This document shows positions 1 to 8,743 of a stretch of 22,220 bases of DNA, piece after piece (positions within the stretch are counted from its first letter, which is position 1; each line of letters starts with the position of its first letter). Origin of the DNA: a virus. The position numbers were made by a program, and so were the translations under genes. The DNA is taken from positions 1-22,220 of the IMG/VR virus record IMGVR_UViG_3300037357_000069; one strand, written 5' to 3'. The notes beneath the pieces are model-generated. The model had not been told where the DNA came from. It made no database searches and saw nothing but the letters and a program-made list of their open reading frames with translations.

Positions 1-908
1 CCATTATTCAAAATAAAAGTGGCACTGCCCCACCAATAACTAGCATTAGGCTGACTCCCCAAAATAGTTGTAGGAAATCCACACAACACATTCCCTGTTC
101 CACACCCAGGTTGAATGCCATTGGTTGTATTCGCCTCAAGCCATGCCATGAAGCCGGGGCGGGTATCACTTCCTGTTGAATCTCCAAAATACAGCCAAAC
201 CAAATTGCTTCCATTCGGATTGGCGGCAACATTGCTGCCATTCACTCCACTGTACAGCGTGCGGTTTAGATGCCCAAGGCCATACGAGTTCAACGCAAGA
301 CTGTCCAAAATAACCGGAGAATTGGTAATGTTAATCACTGTTCCATTGGTCATGGTCGTGCTGATCATCATGTTCGCGTCGGAGATTAACGGATCATAGG
401 TGAACACGTCCACGCCGTAACCGCCGCCGCCCCCCGTAGAGTTGATGTAGATAACACCCCCGTTAGTTGTCAAGAAAACATTCGTCCCCGGACCGATAGC
501 ATTGTTGCTTCCGTTCAAAAATTGGTATCCATAAACCTGCGGTGGAATGTATCCAAGGTTCGTCGAGGCATTGACATTGCCAGTCAAATTGTTAGAAAAT
601 GCGTTTGTGAAACAATGCCAAGGCGATCCATAAACATCAGCCAGTGTGACTCTATAAGCGAACCCCGTCACAACATTTGACACAGTCACGGTGCCCGAGG
701 AAAGGACCGTCGAATAGGTTCCGGGAATGAGGATATTGTTTCCGTTCGTGCCCAGCACCGCAAGCGGCGTCAGGACGAATTTCTGCATCGCTAGAGGGCG
801 CGTGGTGAAGTCAGTCAGGTTCCAGGTCACATTGACAAGGTTCGGCTGGCAGAATGCGTCCTGAACCAACGTCGCAAGGAATATGAGTATTAAAATGTAT
901 CGTCTCAT
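1..908 (-). CDS. Secreted Asn/Thr/Gly-rich fibre-like protein, 3' end missing
   Basis: The frame stays open from an ATG at 908 to the left edge (about 302 codons), so the C-terminus is outside the window. Its ATG overlaps the TGA of the upstream gene as ATGA, which fixes the start. Residues 1-20 look like a signal peptide: MRRY, then a hydrophobic run, ending AFC-QP. No proper lipobox is seen. The mature part is rich in Asn, Thr, Gly and Ser with a poly-Gly stretch (about residues 156-161) and a Trp/Tyr-rich segment near the edge, a composition typical of beta-rich adhesins or tail fibres. No family is recognised. By position it is the last visible gene of the tail-fibre end of the operon. 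Function is inferred from composition and place only. Confidence 0.75.
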   Translation of the reverse strand, partial: MRRYILILIFLATLVQDAFCQPNLVNVTWNLTDFTTRPLAMQKFVLTPLAVLGTNGNNILIPGTYSTVLSSGTVTVSNVVTGFAYRVTLADVYGSPWHCFTNAFSNNLTGNVNASTNLGYIPPQVYGYQFLNGSNNAIGPGTNVFLTTNGGVIYINSTGGGGGYGVDVFTYDPLISDANMMISTTMTNGTVINITNSPVILDSLALNSYGLGHLNRTLYSGVNGSNVAANPNGSNLVWLYFGDSTGSDTRPGFMAWLEANTTNGIQPGCGTGNVLCGFPTTILGSQPNASYWWGSATFILNN

Positions 909-2515
909 GGCAAATAACCCCATACACCTGAAGGGGAGAATCGGATTGTGTCGTTGAGAATTTTTAAATCTCCAGAGGAGCCACCGGTGAGAGTAACACC
1001 AAATGTTGAGTCTGCGGCGAATCCGCTGCCTGAATTGAACGTGGTAATCGGAACCACCGCAAGTTTGTTTGTTTCCGTGAGCGATCCAGTCACCAAAACA
1101 GACGAGGTGGCAATATAAGCAGAAGGCCCGGTTCTCGTTATTGTCACATTCAATTTTGCAAAACCAGTAGTTAACATCGTCATTGCGAGAGTGTCAATTA
1201 AATCGCCTCCGCCGCCAAGCTCGATGACTTCGACGCGCATTGTCGCGCCGCTCGCCAGTGAAACGAAAAGCTCCCTGTCAAGCCTATCCCCATTGTTTGT
1301 CATCACATTTGCCGGCAATGTGAAAGCGTCAACTTGCGTCGCGGAAGAGCCGCTGTTTTGCTCTTGATCGTAAAAATTAGTGAAGGCTCCAATGCAAGTC
1401 GCGGGCGTTCCGCCCGCATATTGGAACGCGATTGGTTTATAGGTCAGAACGGCATCGCTCCCACCGGCGATTTGAAATCCAAGATTCCCAGTGGCGCTTC
1501 GCAAAATTGTAGCCCCGGTCGATGTTCCTCCCGAAACACCAGAATAATCCGACTCGAATCTAGCACCGCTATTACCGCCATTGTCCGTGATAAATGAATG
1601 AGTCCCATCGTTCGCATATACTTGCACCTGGTTATTGTCATACATATACATGTTGCCATTTGATTGTGCCCAAAACCGCAATTGAGTGCTTCCATTTGTC
1701 AAATAAACATCATCGCCGGAATTCTGCCAGGGCTTTATCGCGCCAAGCAGCGGTGAGAACAATGTGTAAAGCGCATTGGTGGCAGCCACAGTGAAATTGG
1801 TGTTATTGGTTGAAAGTGTTGCCGCAAAGTTGGTTGCATTGGTGAGGATCAATTGCGTGTAGTTTGTTCCGTTGGCTCCAATTGTCAGAGTGAAATTGGT
1901 GAGATTAGTCCCGGCCTGAAGCATGGCATTGCTCAAAGCCGTAAGCGCAGATGCGTTGACAAAGTTTTGCCATTGCGGAAGATTCGCGTTGACCGCATTC
2001 GTCGCTTCGTTCAAATTCAGAATGTTAATGATCCCGTTCAAGTCATTCGACAATTCAACACCTCCTATTGCATTCGTGGGAAGCCTCACCGCGTAAGCAT
2101 TTGTGATTGTGTTGGTTGCGTAATACCATGTCAACCAATTCGTTGACCCTGCCGGTCCATTCGTGAGGATGATAAGAGCCTGCCCGGGTATCCCTTGCAT
2201 GATGATATTGGTGGGGCTTGTCATCAATATATTAACAAGCGGAGTTGTCTCGGGGTAATCAGCATAAGCAACCCAAAGATTTGTCGCCGTCCAAGTAATA
2301 GAGTTGGTTTGCTGCAACTGAGTGGCCGCGCTGGTCACTGCGTTTGTCCAAGTCCGAACATGCCCGTTGACTGAGATTGTGTCCCTGTTGGTGGACTGGA
2401 CGAAATTAGTGATCGTCAAATAAGCTGTGACATATGACTGGGTCTGAGCGGCGGATTCAAAAACGAAGCATGCTGCGTTTATGCACGCGAAAAGTGCTAT
2501 GAGTAGATTTTTCAT
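905..2515 (-). CDS. Secreted Asn/Thr-rich tail fibre or adhesin-like protein
   Basis: About 536 residues. I place the start at the ATG at 2515, two bases after the upstream TAA. An upstream in-frame ATG at 2566 would overlap that gene and add a charged stretch before the signal peptide. From 2515 the protein starts MKNLLIALF and has a hydrophobic core ending ESAA-QTQ, a standard signal peptidase I pattern. The next ~220 residues carry many TN and NATN-type motifs, suggesting a repetitive shaft. The C-terminal half is Gly/Ser-rich (WQNSGDDVYLTNGS, then RFWAQSNGNMYMYDNN) and could be a beta-sandwich tip domain. It lies with the other distal tail genes and overlaps the next gene by 4 nt. A receptor-binding fibre is the likely role; an exported host-surface protein is the alternative because of the signal peptide. 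Confidence 0.7.
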   Translation of the reverse strand: MKNLLIALFACINAACFVFESAAQTQSYVTAYLTITNFVQSTNRDTISVNGHVRTWTNAVTSAATQLQQTNSITWTATNLWVAYADYPETTPLVNILMTSPTNIIMQGIPGQALIILTNGPAGSTNWLTWYYATNTITNAYAVRLPTNAIGGVELSNDLNGIINILNLNEATNAVNANLPQWQNFVNASALTALSNAMLQAGTNLTNFTLTIGANGTNYTQLILTNATNFAATLSTNNTNFTVAATNALYTLFSPLLGAIKPWQNSGDDVYLTNGSTQLRFWAQSNGNMYMYDNNQVQVYANDGTHSFITDNGGNSGARFESDYSGVSGGTSTGATILRSATGNLGFQIAGGSDAVLTYKPIAFQYAGGTPATCIGAFTNFYDQEQNSGSSATQVDAFTLPANVMTNNGDRLDRELFVSLASGATMRVEVIELGGGGDLIDTLAMTMLTTGFAKLNVTITRTGPSAYIATSSVLVTGSLTETNKLAVVPITTFNSGSGFAADSTFGVTLTGGSSGDLKILNDTIRFSPSGVWGYLP

Positions 2516-2516
2516 T

Positions 2517-3146
2517 TTAGTTCGATGGCGATGCTCCAAACGATGCCGTTCCATCTCCATTGTCAACCGCTTGGAGAAATAGCTTCTTTCCTAAAGGAGA
2601 AATCAAGGAAAAACCTTGTCCGTTATTGCCTCCGTTCTGAGGAACGAACATGCCGTTAGCGGCTTGAACTGACAGCGGCGTCAATCCGGCAGGCACGACT
2701 AACGGCATGGTCGGGATTCCTGGAAGGATGTTGACGGTCTGAGCGAAGACCGTTGTTGGTTCGCCCTCGTCGAAAAATCCTATCCTCAAAACTGCGGTGG
2801 CTGATGTTCCGTTTCCAATCAGATCCATCATGGCGGCGGTGTTCATGGGGAATGAACCCAGGAAATAGGTGTCGTTAGGATCGTTCACCCATGTTGCTTG
2901 GCTGGTATAGATCGTGCCGTTGTAAGAGCCACTGTCAAGTTGCGCAAACAGAGTAAGACCAGCCGTGTTGACGGTGACGAAATTGTTCTGTGAAGGCTGC
3001 GTGGTTTGAAGCAACTGGCGAAGGTAGATTTGCAGAGTCAACCCACCGTCCCCGGCAAAGAATGGAAGCGACAACGGGTTTACGTTCGTCGAATCGCTCA
3101 GACTGAACTGGAGCGCGTTGTCCGTTATGTCAACATAGAGTATCAT
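2517..3146 (-). CDS. Probable tail-tip or baseplate accessory protein
   Basis: About 209 residues from an ATG at 3146, preceded by a purine-rich GGCAGG. A TTG four codons upstream (3158) is a possible alternative start. The protein begins MILYVDITDNALQFSLSD and alternates beta-prone stretches; its end (SPLGKKLFLQAVDNGDGTAS) resembles the short beta domains seen in tail appendages. No signal peptide, no cysteine pattern and no known family is recognised. It follows the 475-residue tail protein and immediately precedes the secreted fibre-like gene (junction TAAAATG), so it is probably a fibre-attachment or baseplate component. The 18-bp gene-start motif sits directly upstream at 3159-3176. Confidence 0.6.
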   Translation of the reverse strand: MILYVDITDNALQFSLSDSTNVNPLSLPFFAGDGGLTLQIYLRQLLQTTQPSQNNFVTVNTAGLTLFAQLDSGSYNGTIYTSQATWVNDPNDTYFLGSFPMNTAAMMDLIGNGTSATAVLRIGFFDEGEPTTVFAQTVNILPGIPTMPLVVPAGLTPLSVQAANGMFVPQNGGNNGQGFSLISPLGKKLFLQAVDNGDGTASFGASPSN

Positions 3147-3158
3147 TTTGCCTGCCAA

Positions 3159-3176
3159 TTTTGTAATGGAGTCAAC
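3159..3176 (-). promoter_or_regulatory. Recurrent gene-start motif, copy 1
   Basis: Reads GTTGACTCC-N5-AAAA on the minus strand. It begins within the upstream gene's stop region: TGA-GTTGACTCCA is shared base for base with copy 2. It ends at the TTG/ATG start region of the next gene. TTGACT resembles a -35 box but no convincing -10 follows. Confidence 0.45.
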
Positions 3177-4604
3177 TCACTTTAGCCAGAACAGTTCGTA
3201 GTCTTCGGCATGAAAGGCATTTGGGCTTTTGGCATTTCTATCAACCGGAGGGGAAATTCCATTTACAGAATAAAATTCAAAAGGAACTCCGCTCGCTGGC
3301 GGCCCTTGCGAGCCTATGCCAAACCAGAATATGAGCGCCCACGGGAGCGTGTTTATTCCAATATTTGAAGCGTTCGCCCCTGCGAAATTTCCGCCACTCG
3401 CAAAAGCTAAAAATTCACCAGGGGGATACCAATAAGGATAGTAAGTCCTCCATGTGATCAGATAACGGTAATTATTGCTGCAATAATAATCCGTATTTGC
3501 ACAGCTTGCGCAAAAGGCTTGAAACTCTCCCATTGATTGGAAAGGAACATTAAAAAAATCATAAAGTAACGCCGGATTTATGGTCCCGTCGTTATTTATG
3601 GTGTTGAGAGTGACGCATCCGGATATTTTGCCAAGTTGCGAAATGTTAGCCCCACCGTTCACCGGATAGCCCGTGATCGGGTTATGCGGGACTTGGCCAG
3701 GAGGGGTTGGGATTGGAAAGCCGCTTGACATTCCGGTTAAATTTCCAGGGCCTGTCGCCGGGTCTGTCTGTGTTGCGAAAGTGTTGCCGCCCGCGCTTAC
3801 AATAATTCCGCCGATTTTCTTAGGTGCCGGAGGAGTGTCCCTGTAATACAAATCCGGCAATCCAGCCACGTATCCAGCGTCCCTTGCGCCCCGGAATGAG
3901 AAGCCCTTGCCGCGCTGGATTGTCCACTCCTGCTGGCCAAAAACTCCGCCCTGCTTTAGTGCACGTCGCGTCACTGAATATCCGCAGCGCACGGGGACTC
4001 CACCGGCATACGGCTGGCTCCCTGTTAGGTGTGGAGCTACATAGTCTGCAAATGCTTCTATTTCATCTAATGTTGCAAAATCCGACTCAACCTGTCCGCC
4101 TTCAAGAATTATATTATACACCTCCCCAAACTCCTGGCTCATAAGTTGAGCCTCCGTGAAAGCCGCGCCTTGAGTTTGATTTGCTTCTGCCGGGCCGAAA
4201 CTAGAAAAAGCAGCGTCCAGTGAAGAGGCTGCCAGCAAGAACGGCGTGCTTAAAATTGTGTCAAGTGCATAGGTGTCCGTTTCAATCAATTGCGAACACG
4301 CCGATTCAAGCAAACTTTCCGGGCCAGTCTGATTGTATGTCCCTGCGGTGAATGTGTTGTTTCCGTCTGTGATAGTGACGGTTTGCGGCACGGGCGTTGA
4401 GCGCGGGTCGATTCCCATAACCGCCGCGAATCCGACAACATGCGGGCCGTCCGAAAGGCCAGAAACCGTCGCACCAGAATCTTGCAAAGCGCCCCCATCG
4501 ACTGACCATTGCCCTTGAATCGCCCCGTAAAGTTGCCACTCATACCAAACTGTTAGATCGGATATGCCCGGCATGATTATTTTCACTGTGAGACTTCCTG
4601 GCAT
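3177..4604 (-). CDS. Large distal tail protein with PEGA-like N-terminus
   Basis: 475 residues, start directly abutting the previous stop (TAAATG). Residues about 1-90 (WSVDGGALQDSG, then SDGPHVVGFAAV and a QTVTITDGNNTF strand ending GTY) have the look of a PEGA or Ig-like beta-sandwich surface domain. The middle is helical. Residues about 365-400 form a Cys/Tyr/Trp-rich patch with CASC and YYCSNN, which could bind metal or form disulfides. No enzymatic motif is visible. Position after the tape measure and two further tail genes suggests a tail hub, tip or appendage protein. Assignment to a specific baseplate role is not possible from sequence alone. Confidence 0.6.
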   Translation of the reverse strand: MPGSLTVKIIMPGISDLTVWYEWQLYGAIQGQWSVDGGALQDSGATVSGLSDGPHVVGFAAVMGIDPRSTPVPQTVTITDGNNTFTAGTYNQTGPESLLESACSQLIETDTYALDTILSTPFLLAASSLDAAFSSFGPAEANQTQGAAFTEAQLMSQEFGEVYNIILEGGQVESDFATLDEIEAFADYVAPHLTGSQPYAGGVPVRCGYSVTRRALKQGGVFGQQEWTIQRGKGFSFRGARDAGYVAGLPDLYYRDTPPAPKKIGGIIVSAGGNTFATQTDPATGPGNLTGMSSGFPIPTPPGQVPHNPITGYPVNGGANISQLGKISGCVTLNTINNDGTINPALLYDFFNVPFQSMGEFQAFCASCANTDYYCSNNYRYLITWRTYYPYWYPPGEFLAFASGGNFAGANASNIGINTLPWALIFWFGIGSQGPPASGVPFEFYSVNGISPPVDRNAKSPNAFHAEDYELFWLK

Positions 4605-5258
4605 TTAATTCCCGTTAAGTTGAGGATTGTAAACCCATTTTCTATCTGGAGAAACTTCCAAGTAATAAATAGGATTGCCACTGCCATCTAACACGCCCGT
4701 CGCGTTGGCTGTTCGTCCGACTGTCACATAATATTGCTCAACGCTTGAACCATCAGGCATATCGCCAATCGCGGTGAAGGGAATTGGCTCGCCTCCAATC
4801 GCGGGACAATAACGATTGTGGATGCTGTCGAATTCGCTTGCCCCCGTCGTTGTGTTAAAAGCCAATCTTTGCGTGTCCCAATAATATTGAGAATAAATAA
4901 TTGTTTGGCCATCTATTTGCTCCGTTTCCGGGCCGCGTGCGGTGATTGATTTAGCAACGATGATTTGACTTCCAGAGACCTCCATAATATCGGCATCAAA
5001 AGGCGTTGCTCCAAAGTAATCAAACGCCACGCCATTTGCATTTCCAAATAGTTGAGTAACTACACAAAGCTGCAATGAAGTCCCTCCCCCGCCCGCTGGA
5101 GAAGCGTCCCAAAAATAACCCGCGCTTGTCTGGCGCACCTTGACCGTGGCAGTGTTGTTGAACGCCGCCTCCCGGCCCCATAGACGATCCCATACAGCCC
5201 CCATGAATTTAAACATAGAGTCACTCCCTGTCGGCCTCCTTGGAATGAATCCTTTCAT
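4605..5258 (-). CDS. Tail-tip associated structural protein
   Basis: About 217 residues from the ATG at 5258, which overlaps the upstream TGA as ATGA. A longer start at 5309 would overlap the previous gene by over 50 nt and is less likely. It opens MKGFIPRRPTGSDSMFKF, followed by WDRLWGREAAF, a short amphipathic opening, then a beta-rich body with GGGG at about residues 74-77 and many aromatic residues (QYYWDTQRLAFNTTTG). No known domain is recognised. It stops exactly at the start of the 475-residue tail protein, so the two are probably made together as components of the tail tip. Confidence 0.6.
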   Translation of the reverse strand: MKGFIPRRPTGSDSMFKFMGAVWDRLWGREAAFNNTATVKVRQTSAGYFWDASPAGGGGTSLQLCVVTQLFGNANGVAFDYFGATPFDADIMEVSGSQIIVAKSITARGPETEQIDGQTIIYSQYYWDTQRLAFNTTTGASEFDSIHNRYCPAIGGEPIPFTAIGDMPDGSSVEQYYVTVGRTANATGVLDGSGNPIYYLEVSPDRKWVYNPQLNGN

Positions 5259-6097
5259 GCGAAAATTCCGTTGAATGGATTGTAATAACCGTTCGGAGCA
5301 ATCGACCACAATGCGAGCTTGTAATCCGTTTTTATGTCAACACGATTGTTGGCGGCATTGTTTTCCGTGCTACTGCTTTTCAACCAACCCCAAAGGTAGT
5401 TTGCTTGCGGAGCCGGGACTGGAATAACGGCCAGCTTGTAAATCAAACGGGGCGGCAAAGGCAATAACCAAAGCGCGGAGTCGCTTGCTTCTGTCAATAA
5501 CTGCGCCGGGGAATAAATTGTGTCAACCCCGAAGTCAGCCACGTTTGTCTGGTATTGATTGCTGACATTCGTTGAGTGGCGAAGCACGTAGTTATTGCTT
5601 TCAAACTCCGCAGAACCGGCTTGTTGCAGTTGGTAGAATTGTTGAACGGTGGCGGTCGCCGGATCGCTGAAATGCAGCGTCTTAGAAAAGTAACCTCCAA
5701 CCTCGCTCGGCTTCCCATCGTTCTCCAATTGTTGACGCAAGTAAGCATAGTAATCGTTTGGCTGATCGCCCAGAACGGAAGCAAGATTTGGATTGCTAAG
5801 ACCGTCCATTGAAATCGCGTTCCCTGCTATCTCCCATGTGTCAAGAACAAACTCAAAAGTGGGGTCTTCAACGTGCATGGTTGCCACGTCATCCATGTAG
5901 GTAATTTCGGGACTGCATCCGCTGGCGACATATTTATTGAATAAAACAAGCATCGCTTTTTGGCTGGCCCCGTCAAATTCATATTCTCCGATATACCCGG
6001 TGGTGGGATTAAACTTGACAGACTGCTTAATGCAATTCGGATAGGGGAACCCTTTCAGTATTGTTGACGGCCCGAAGCCTGGTATTACATCGCCCAT
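5255..6097 (-). CDS. Probable distal tail protein
   Basis: 280 residues, starting two bases after the tape-measure stop. It begins MGDVIPGFGPSTILKGFPYP and shows mixed alpha/beta composition with Asn/Gln-rich stretches (QTNVADFGVD, SSSTENNAANN) and an aromatic end (GYYNPFNGIF). There is no signal peptide, coiled coil or recognisable enzyme motif. In siphophages the first gene after the tape measure usually encodes the distal tail protein that caps the tube and recruits the hub, so that role is the best guess from order alone. It overlaps the next gene by 4 nt. Confidence 0.55.
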   Translation of the reverse strand: MGDVIPGFGPSTILKGFPYPNCIKQSVKFNPTTGYIGEYEFDGASQKAMLVLFNKYVASGCSPEITYMDDVATMHVEDPTFEFVLDTWEIAGNAISMDGLSNPNLASVLGDQPNDYYAYLRQQLENDGKPSEVGGYFSKTLHFSDPATATVQQFYQLQQAGSAEFESNNYVLRHSTNVSNQYQTNVADFGVDTIYSPAQLLTEASDSALWLLPLPPRLIYKLAVIPVPAPQANYLWGWLKSSSTENNAANNRVDIKTDYKLALWSIAPNGYYNPFNGIFA

Positions 6098-6099
6098 GG

Positions 6100-7356
6100 T
6101 TAAAAAGTTCCTTTCTTTCCTCCCGATCCACCACCCTTTGCAACGGCCTTGGCGATGGCTGCCAGGTGTTTTTCCGAGCGTTTGGCGATGTCCACCATTG
6201 TTACTTGAGAGGGTGGAGTGTAGGCCCCGATAGCTTGCAACGCATTGACATGGCCGCGCAGAAGTTGTTTCCGGCCTTCCTCTGCTATGGACGATTTGTA
6301 TTTCTCGGCCAACCCTAAATCAGCGTCTTTCGTTTTGGCCAGCTTCTCCAGCCGGTCAACATCCGATTGAGATTGGCCAGCTATCTCCTTGCGATCCTTG
6401 GCTTCTTTTTCTTTTCGTCTTTGCAGCGTTTCGTGTAAAGAAACATTTTTGAGCGCATCATTGTATTCTTGTTGCGCAACCGCAAATTTGGAAAGCCGGT
6501 TGACCTCTTCTTGCGCCAGAGTTCCGGTGACCGCATGTGCGATTACAGAGCCGGTGCCAGGCGCTTTGCCGGCTTCTTTCATTCTATCTTCCAAAACTTT
6601 AAGATTGTCGCGCTCCGCTTTATTGTGCGCTTCTTCGTCCAGGTTATTGGCCTCTTTTTCCTTTCTATTTGACACTTCCAGATTGTGAGCCGCAACCTCC
6701 TTGGCCTTGTTCAATTGATCCGTGATGAAAGAAAGCTCTCTCTTTTGTTGCTCTATTTCTGCTTTTGCTTTGTTCTGCGGGGTCTGCCCGCGTTCATCAG
6801 CCAATTTTTGTTGTAGAGTGAATTCCTCGCGCATCAGTCGCAAAGATTCTTCGGTTGACTCGGAAAGAGTATCGTGATGGTTGCTAAGTTTTTGCAACCA
6901 ATCGGAATAATCCTCGGCTCTCTTAGCCGCCGCATCCATCGCTTCCGCCGTTCGATTGAGCAGCGTCGGCAAAGTTCCGATGGCTTTGTTTTCTTTCTCT
7001 GCCTCGTCAGCCATTTTCTTCAAGCCGAGAGCGAGATAAGCCGCCGCCGCGCCGACCGCGAGCAAGGCTCCCGCGAGTGGAGTTGCGATAGCTGCCAAAA
7101 AAGGCAACTGGTCATTAAGCCTTTGCACGAAAAGAGAAGCCGACCCGGGAACCCTCGTCCAGTTGCCACGGGACATTTCACGGACCAAAACTAACCCTTC
7201 CCGGATAACTCCGTTCCAATGCCTTTGGCCGCCCGCCGCGCTGTCAAGAGTTTGGGTAATGATCTTCCCTTGCGCGTTCGCCGCCGCGAGAGTTTGAGAA
7301 AATGCGGCGATGGCTTGAGCATTGTTCGCGCCTACGGTGAACATCAATCCAGGCAT
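6100..7356 (-). CDS. Tail tape measure protein (short)
   Basis: 418 residues. The N-terminal ~90 residues are Ala-rich (MFTVGANNAQAIAAF, LAAANAQGK). Residues about 91-113 form one hydrophobic segment (FLAAIATPLAGALLAVGAAA). From there almost to the end the protein is highly charged and helical (Glu/Lys/Arg-rich, e.g. DEEAHNKAERDNLKVLEDRM), a long coiled coil. It ends in a Gly/Lys tail. This architecture, plus its place after a chaperone-like gene, marks a tape measure, the ruler and DNA-channel component of long-tailed phages. Using the usual ~0.15 nm per residue rule, it predicts a tail of only about 60 nm. It overlaps the upstream gene by one base (TGATG), indicating translational coupling. 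Confidence 0.75.
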   Translation of the reverse strand: MPGLMFTVGANNAQAIAAFSQTLAAANAQGKIITQTLDSAAGGQRHWNGVIREGLVLVREMSRGNWTRVPGSASLFVQRLNDQLPFLAAIATPLAGALLAVGAAAAYLALGLKKMADEAEKENKAIGTLPTLLNRTAEAMDAAAKRAEDYSDWLQKLSNHHDTLSESTEESLRLMREEFTLQQKLADERGQTPQNKAKAEIEQQKRELSFITDQLNKAKEVAAHNLEVSNRKEKEANNLDEEAHNKAERDNLKVLEDRMKEAGKAPGTGSVIAHAVTGTLAQEEVNRLSKFAVAQQEYNDALKNVSLHETLQRRKEKEAKDRKEIAGQSQSDVDRLEKLAKTKDADLGLAEKYKSSIAEEGRKQLLRGHVNALQAIGAYTPPSQVTMVDIAKRSEKHLAAIAKAVAKGGGSGGKKGTF

Positions 7357-7985
7357 CAGTTCTTCCTCCTCCTGGCGATGGCCGATTTCAAAAGCATTTG
7401 AAGGCGTTCCTTTTCCTTGTCAGGAAGATTTTTTATTTGCTCTTGAATCGAACGCTCTTTTTCGTTCTCAATCCTGCATAGTCCGGTCGCCTCGGCATGG
7501 GCGAAGTAAACCCACTGCGCGTAGCCAAGAGGCACATTGAACGCTCCTACCCCCATCAGCGCGACAAGGCGGGCCATCATGGGGGCCCCTAGCATCCTTC
7601 CATCCTCTTCTGGTTCAAGAATCTTTGGGTAAGTGGTGCCATCCGCACGGTAGGTTCTCCAATCGGCGATAGCAACGGCAATGTCGCCTTTCGGAATGCA
7701 TAGCAACCACAATGAGATTTGAAAACGCATCCATATTCCCAAAGTTCCTTGCAGATGCTTTTGGTTATCTTCCCAACTCATTGCGCAGATTGTGACGGCG
7801 CGGAAGATGGCGTAGATTTGTTGAGGAAGTTCTAACTTATCGAAGTCATCCCACGAACCAAGGAGTGGATTTTTTTCTGCCGTCAATAGGATTTCGTGGC
7901 CGATGGAATATGGCCGCAATTTCATGCGCATGATGACAACCGGAGCGGGCCGCGCCGCGACGGCGAAAGCCTCGTTGGTGTTCAT
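7356..7985 (-). CDS. Tail assembly chaperone-like protein
   Basis: 209 residues. The upstream gene ends TAA-C-ATG, fixing the start at 7985. It opens MNTNEAFAVAARPAPVV. The middle is hydrophobic and Trp-rich (MRFQISLWLLCIPKGDIAVA), and the C-terminus is strongly basic and helical (EKERSIQEQIKNLPDKEKER to RRRKN). No homologue is recognised with certainty. Its place between the likely tube gene and the tape measure is where lambda-like phages keep the tail chaperones (gpG/gpGT in lambda). I see no slippery heptamer and overlapping frame that would produce a G/GT-type frameshift product. Confidence 0.5.
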   Translation of the reverse strand: MNTNEAFAVAARPAPVVIMRMKLRPYSIGHEILLTAEKNPLLGSWDDFDKLELPQQIYAIFRAVTICAMSWEDNQKHLQGTLGIWMRFQISLWLLCIPKGDIAVAIADWRTYRADGTTYPKILEPEEDGRMLGAPMMARLVALMGVGAFNVPLGYAQWVYFAHAEATGLCRIENEKERSIQEQIKNLPDKEKERLQMLLKSAIARRRKN

Positions 7986-7986
7986 G

Positions 7987-8478
7987 TTACGCGCCGGGTG
8001 TCAACTGCATCAAGGCTTGCTGCACCTGAGAAGTGTATTTCAGCAGGTTGAGATTCAACTCGCCCTCTTCAAGCTGCTTCAGGTCAATGTCGCTTCCGTC
8101 CTGGACCTGCCAATAATCATTGATCCATGCGCAATCCGCCGCGTCGGTCCCTCCGAATCCTGATAGTTGCAAAATGGCAAGAGGCAGAGGAAAATACGCC
8201 CCCGTTATAGCGTGAGCTGTCGTGCCTGCACTCGGAGTGGTTGTGTAACCTGTGCTGTCAACCAACATCATTCCGATCTTGAGTTCGTATGATTCATCCC
8301 TCGCGCCCCATCCGATAGTAAAACCATTCGGAGATTTGAATTTTTGAAGCTCGAACTTATGGGTGAATTTCAAACTTTTCTGCATCGGATAAATTGCCAC
8401 GGAGGCAATTGCGATTTGCCCTCCCACCCCGGTGAATTGGGCAAGGCCCGTTAAAGTTGCGACTGGGATCGTGGGCAT
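7987..8478 (-). CDS. Probable major tail tube protein
   Basis: 163 residues, beginning MPTIPVATLTGLAQFTG, five bases after the previous stop (TAA-TTT-ATG). The composition is beta-strand rich (FELQKFKSPNGFTIGWGARD, then ESYELKIGMMLVDS). The C-terminal part (DYWQVQDGSDIDLKQLEEGE to NLLKYTSQVQQAL) is polar. Size, compactness and position just before the chaperone-like and tape-measure genes fit a tail tube subunit. No diagnostic motif is visible, so the assignment is by gene order and fold style. Alternative: another small virion protein such as a tail terminator. Confidence 0.5.
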   Translation of the reverse strand: MPTIPVATLTGLAQFTGVGGQIAIASVAIYPMQKSLKFTHKFELQKFKSPNGFTIGWGARDESYELKIGMMLVDSTGYTTTPSAGTTAHAITGAYFPLPLAILQLSGFGGTDAADCAWINDYWQVQDGSDIDLKQLEEGELNLNLLKYTSQVQQALMQLTPGA

Positions 8479-8481
8479 AAA

Positions 8482-8742
8482 TTAAATCCCCCCCTTTTTT
8501 TCATAGAGGTATCGGCTTGCCTTGTGGCCTAGAACGGCCTCCAAATTGATTCCTTGGGCCATAGCGGCGTCGATAGCCGCCAGCTTGCCTTCCATGCCCT
8601 TGGCCTCGTAGAACGCCACCACGGCCTTTTGCTGGGGCGTCTTTGGGGCTTCCTGAGCCTTTGCGCTGGCTTCCTGTTGTGGACCGGGAATAACCACCAA
8701 ATTAGGATTCGACCCGGCTGGAATGAAAGTTTCTTCGGCCAT
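8482..8742 (-). CDS. Small Ala/Glu-rich protein of unknown function
   Basis: 86 residues from the ATG at 8742, which follows the upstream stop as TAATATG. A start at 8766 would overlap that gene by 23 nt and is less likely. The N-terminus is extended and Pro-rich (MAEETFIPAGSNPNLVVIPG), then Gln/Ala-rich, and the C-terminal half is predicted helical (AVVAFYEAKGMEGKLAAIDA) ending in KKGGI. No family is recognised. It lies between a membrane or secreted small protein and the probable tail tube gene, and is probably a tail or head-tail accessory protein. Confidence 0.55.
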   Translation of the reverse strand: MAEETFIPAGSNPNLVVIPGPQQEASAKAQEAPKTPQQKAVVAFYEAKGMEGKLAAIDAAMAQGINLEAVLGHKASRYLYEKKGGI

Positions 8743-8743
8743 A

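Noticed and set aside
905-2515. Diversity-generating retroelement target at the fibre gene
   Set aside because: No reverse transcriptase gene and no template/variable repeat pair with adenine-specific changes is visible in the window.
7340-7380. Programmed frameshift at the chaperone/tape measure junction
   Set aside because: The genes meet by a simple TGATG overlap and I saw no slippery heptamer followed by an extended overlapping frame.
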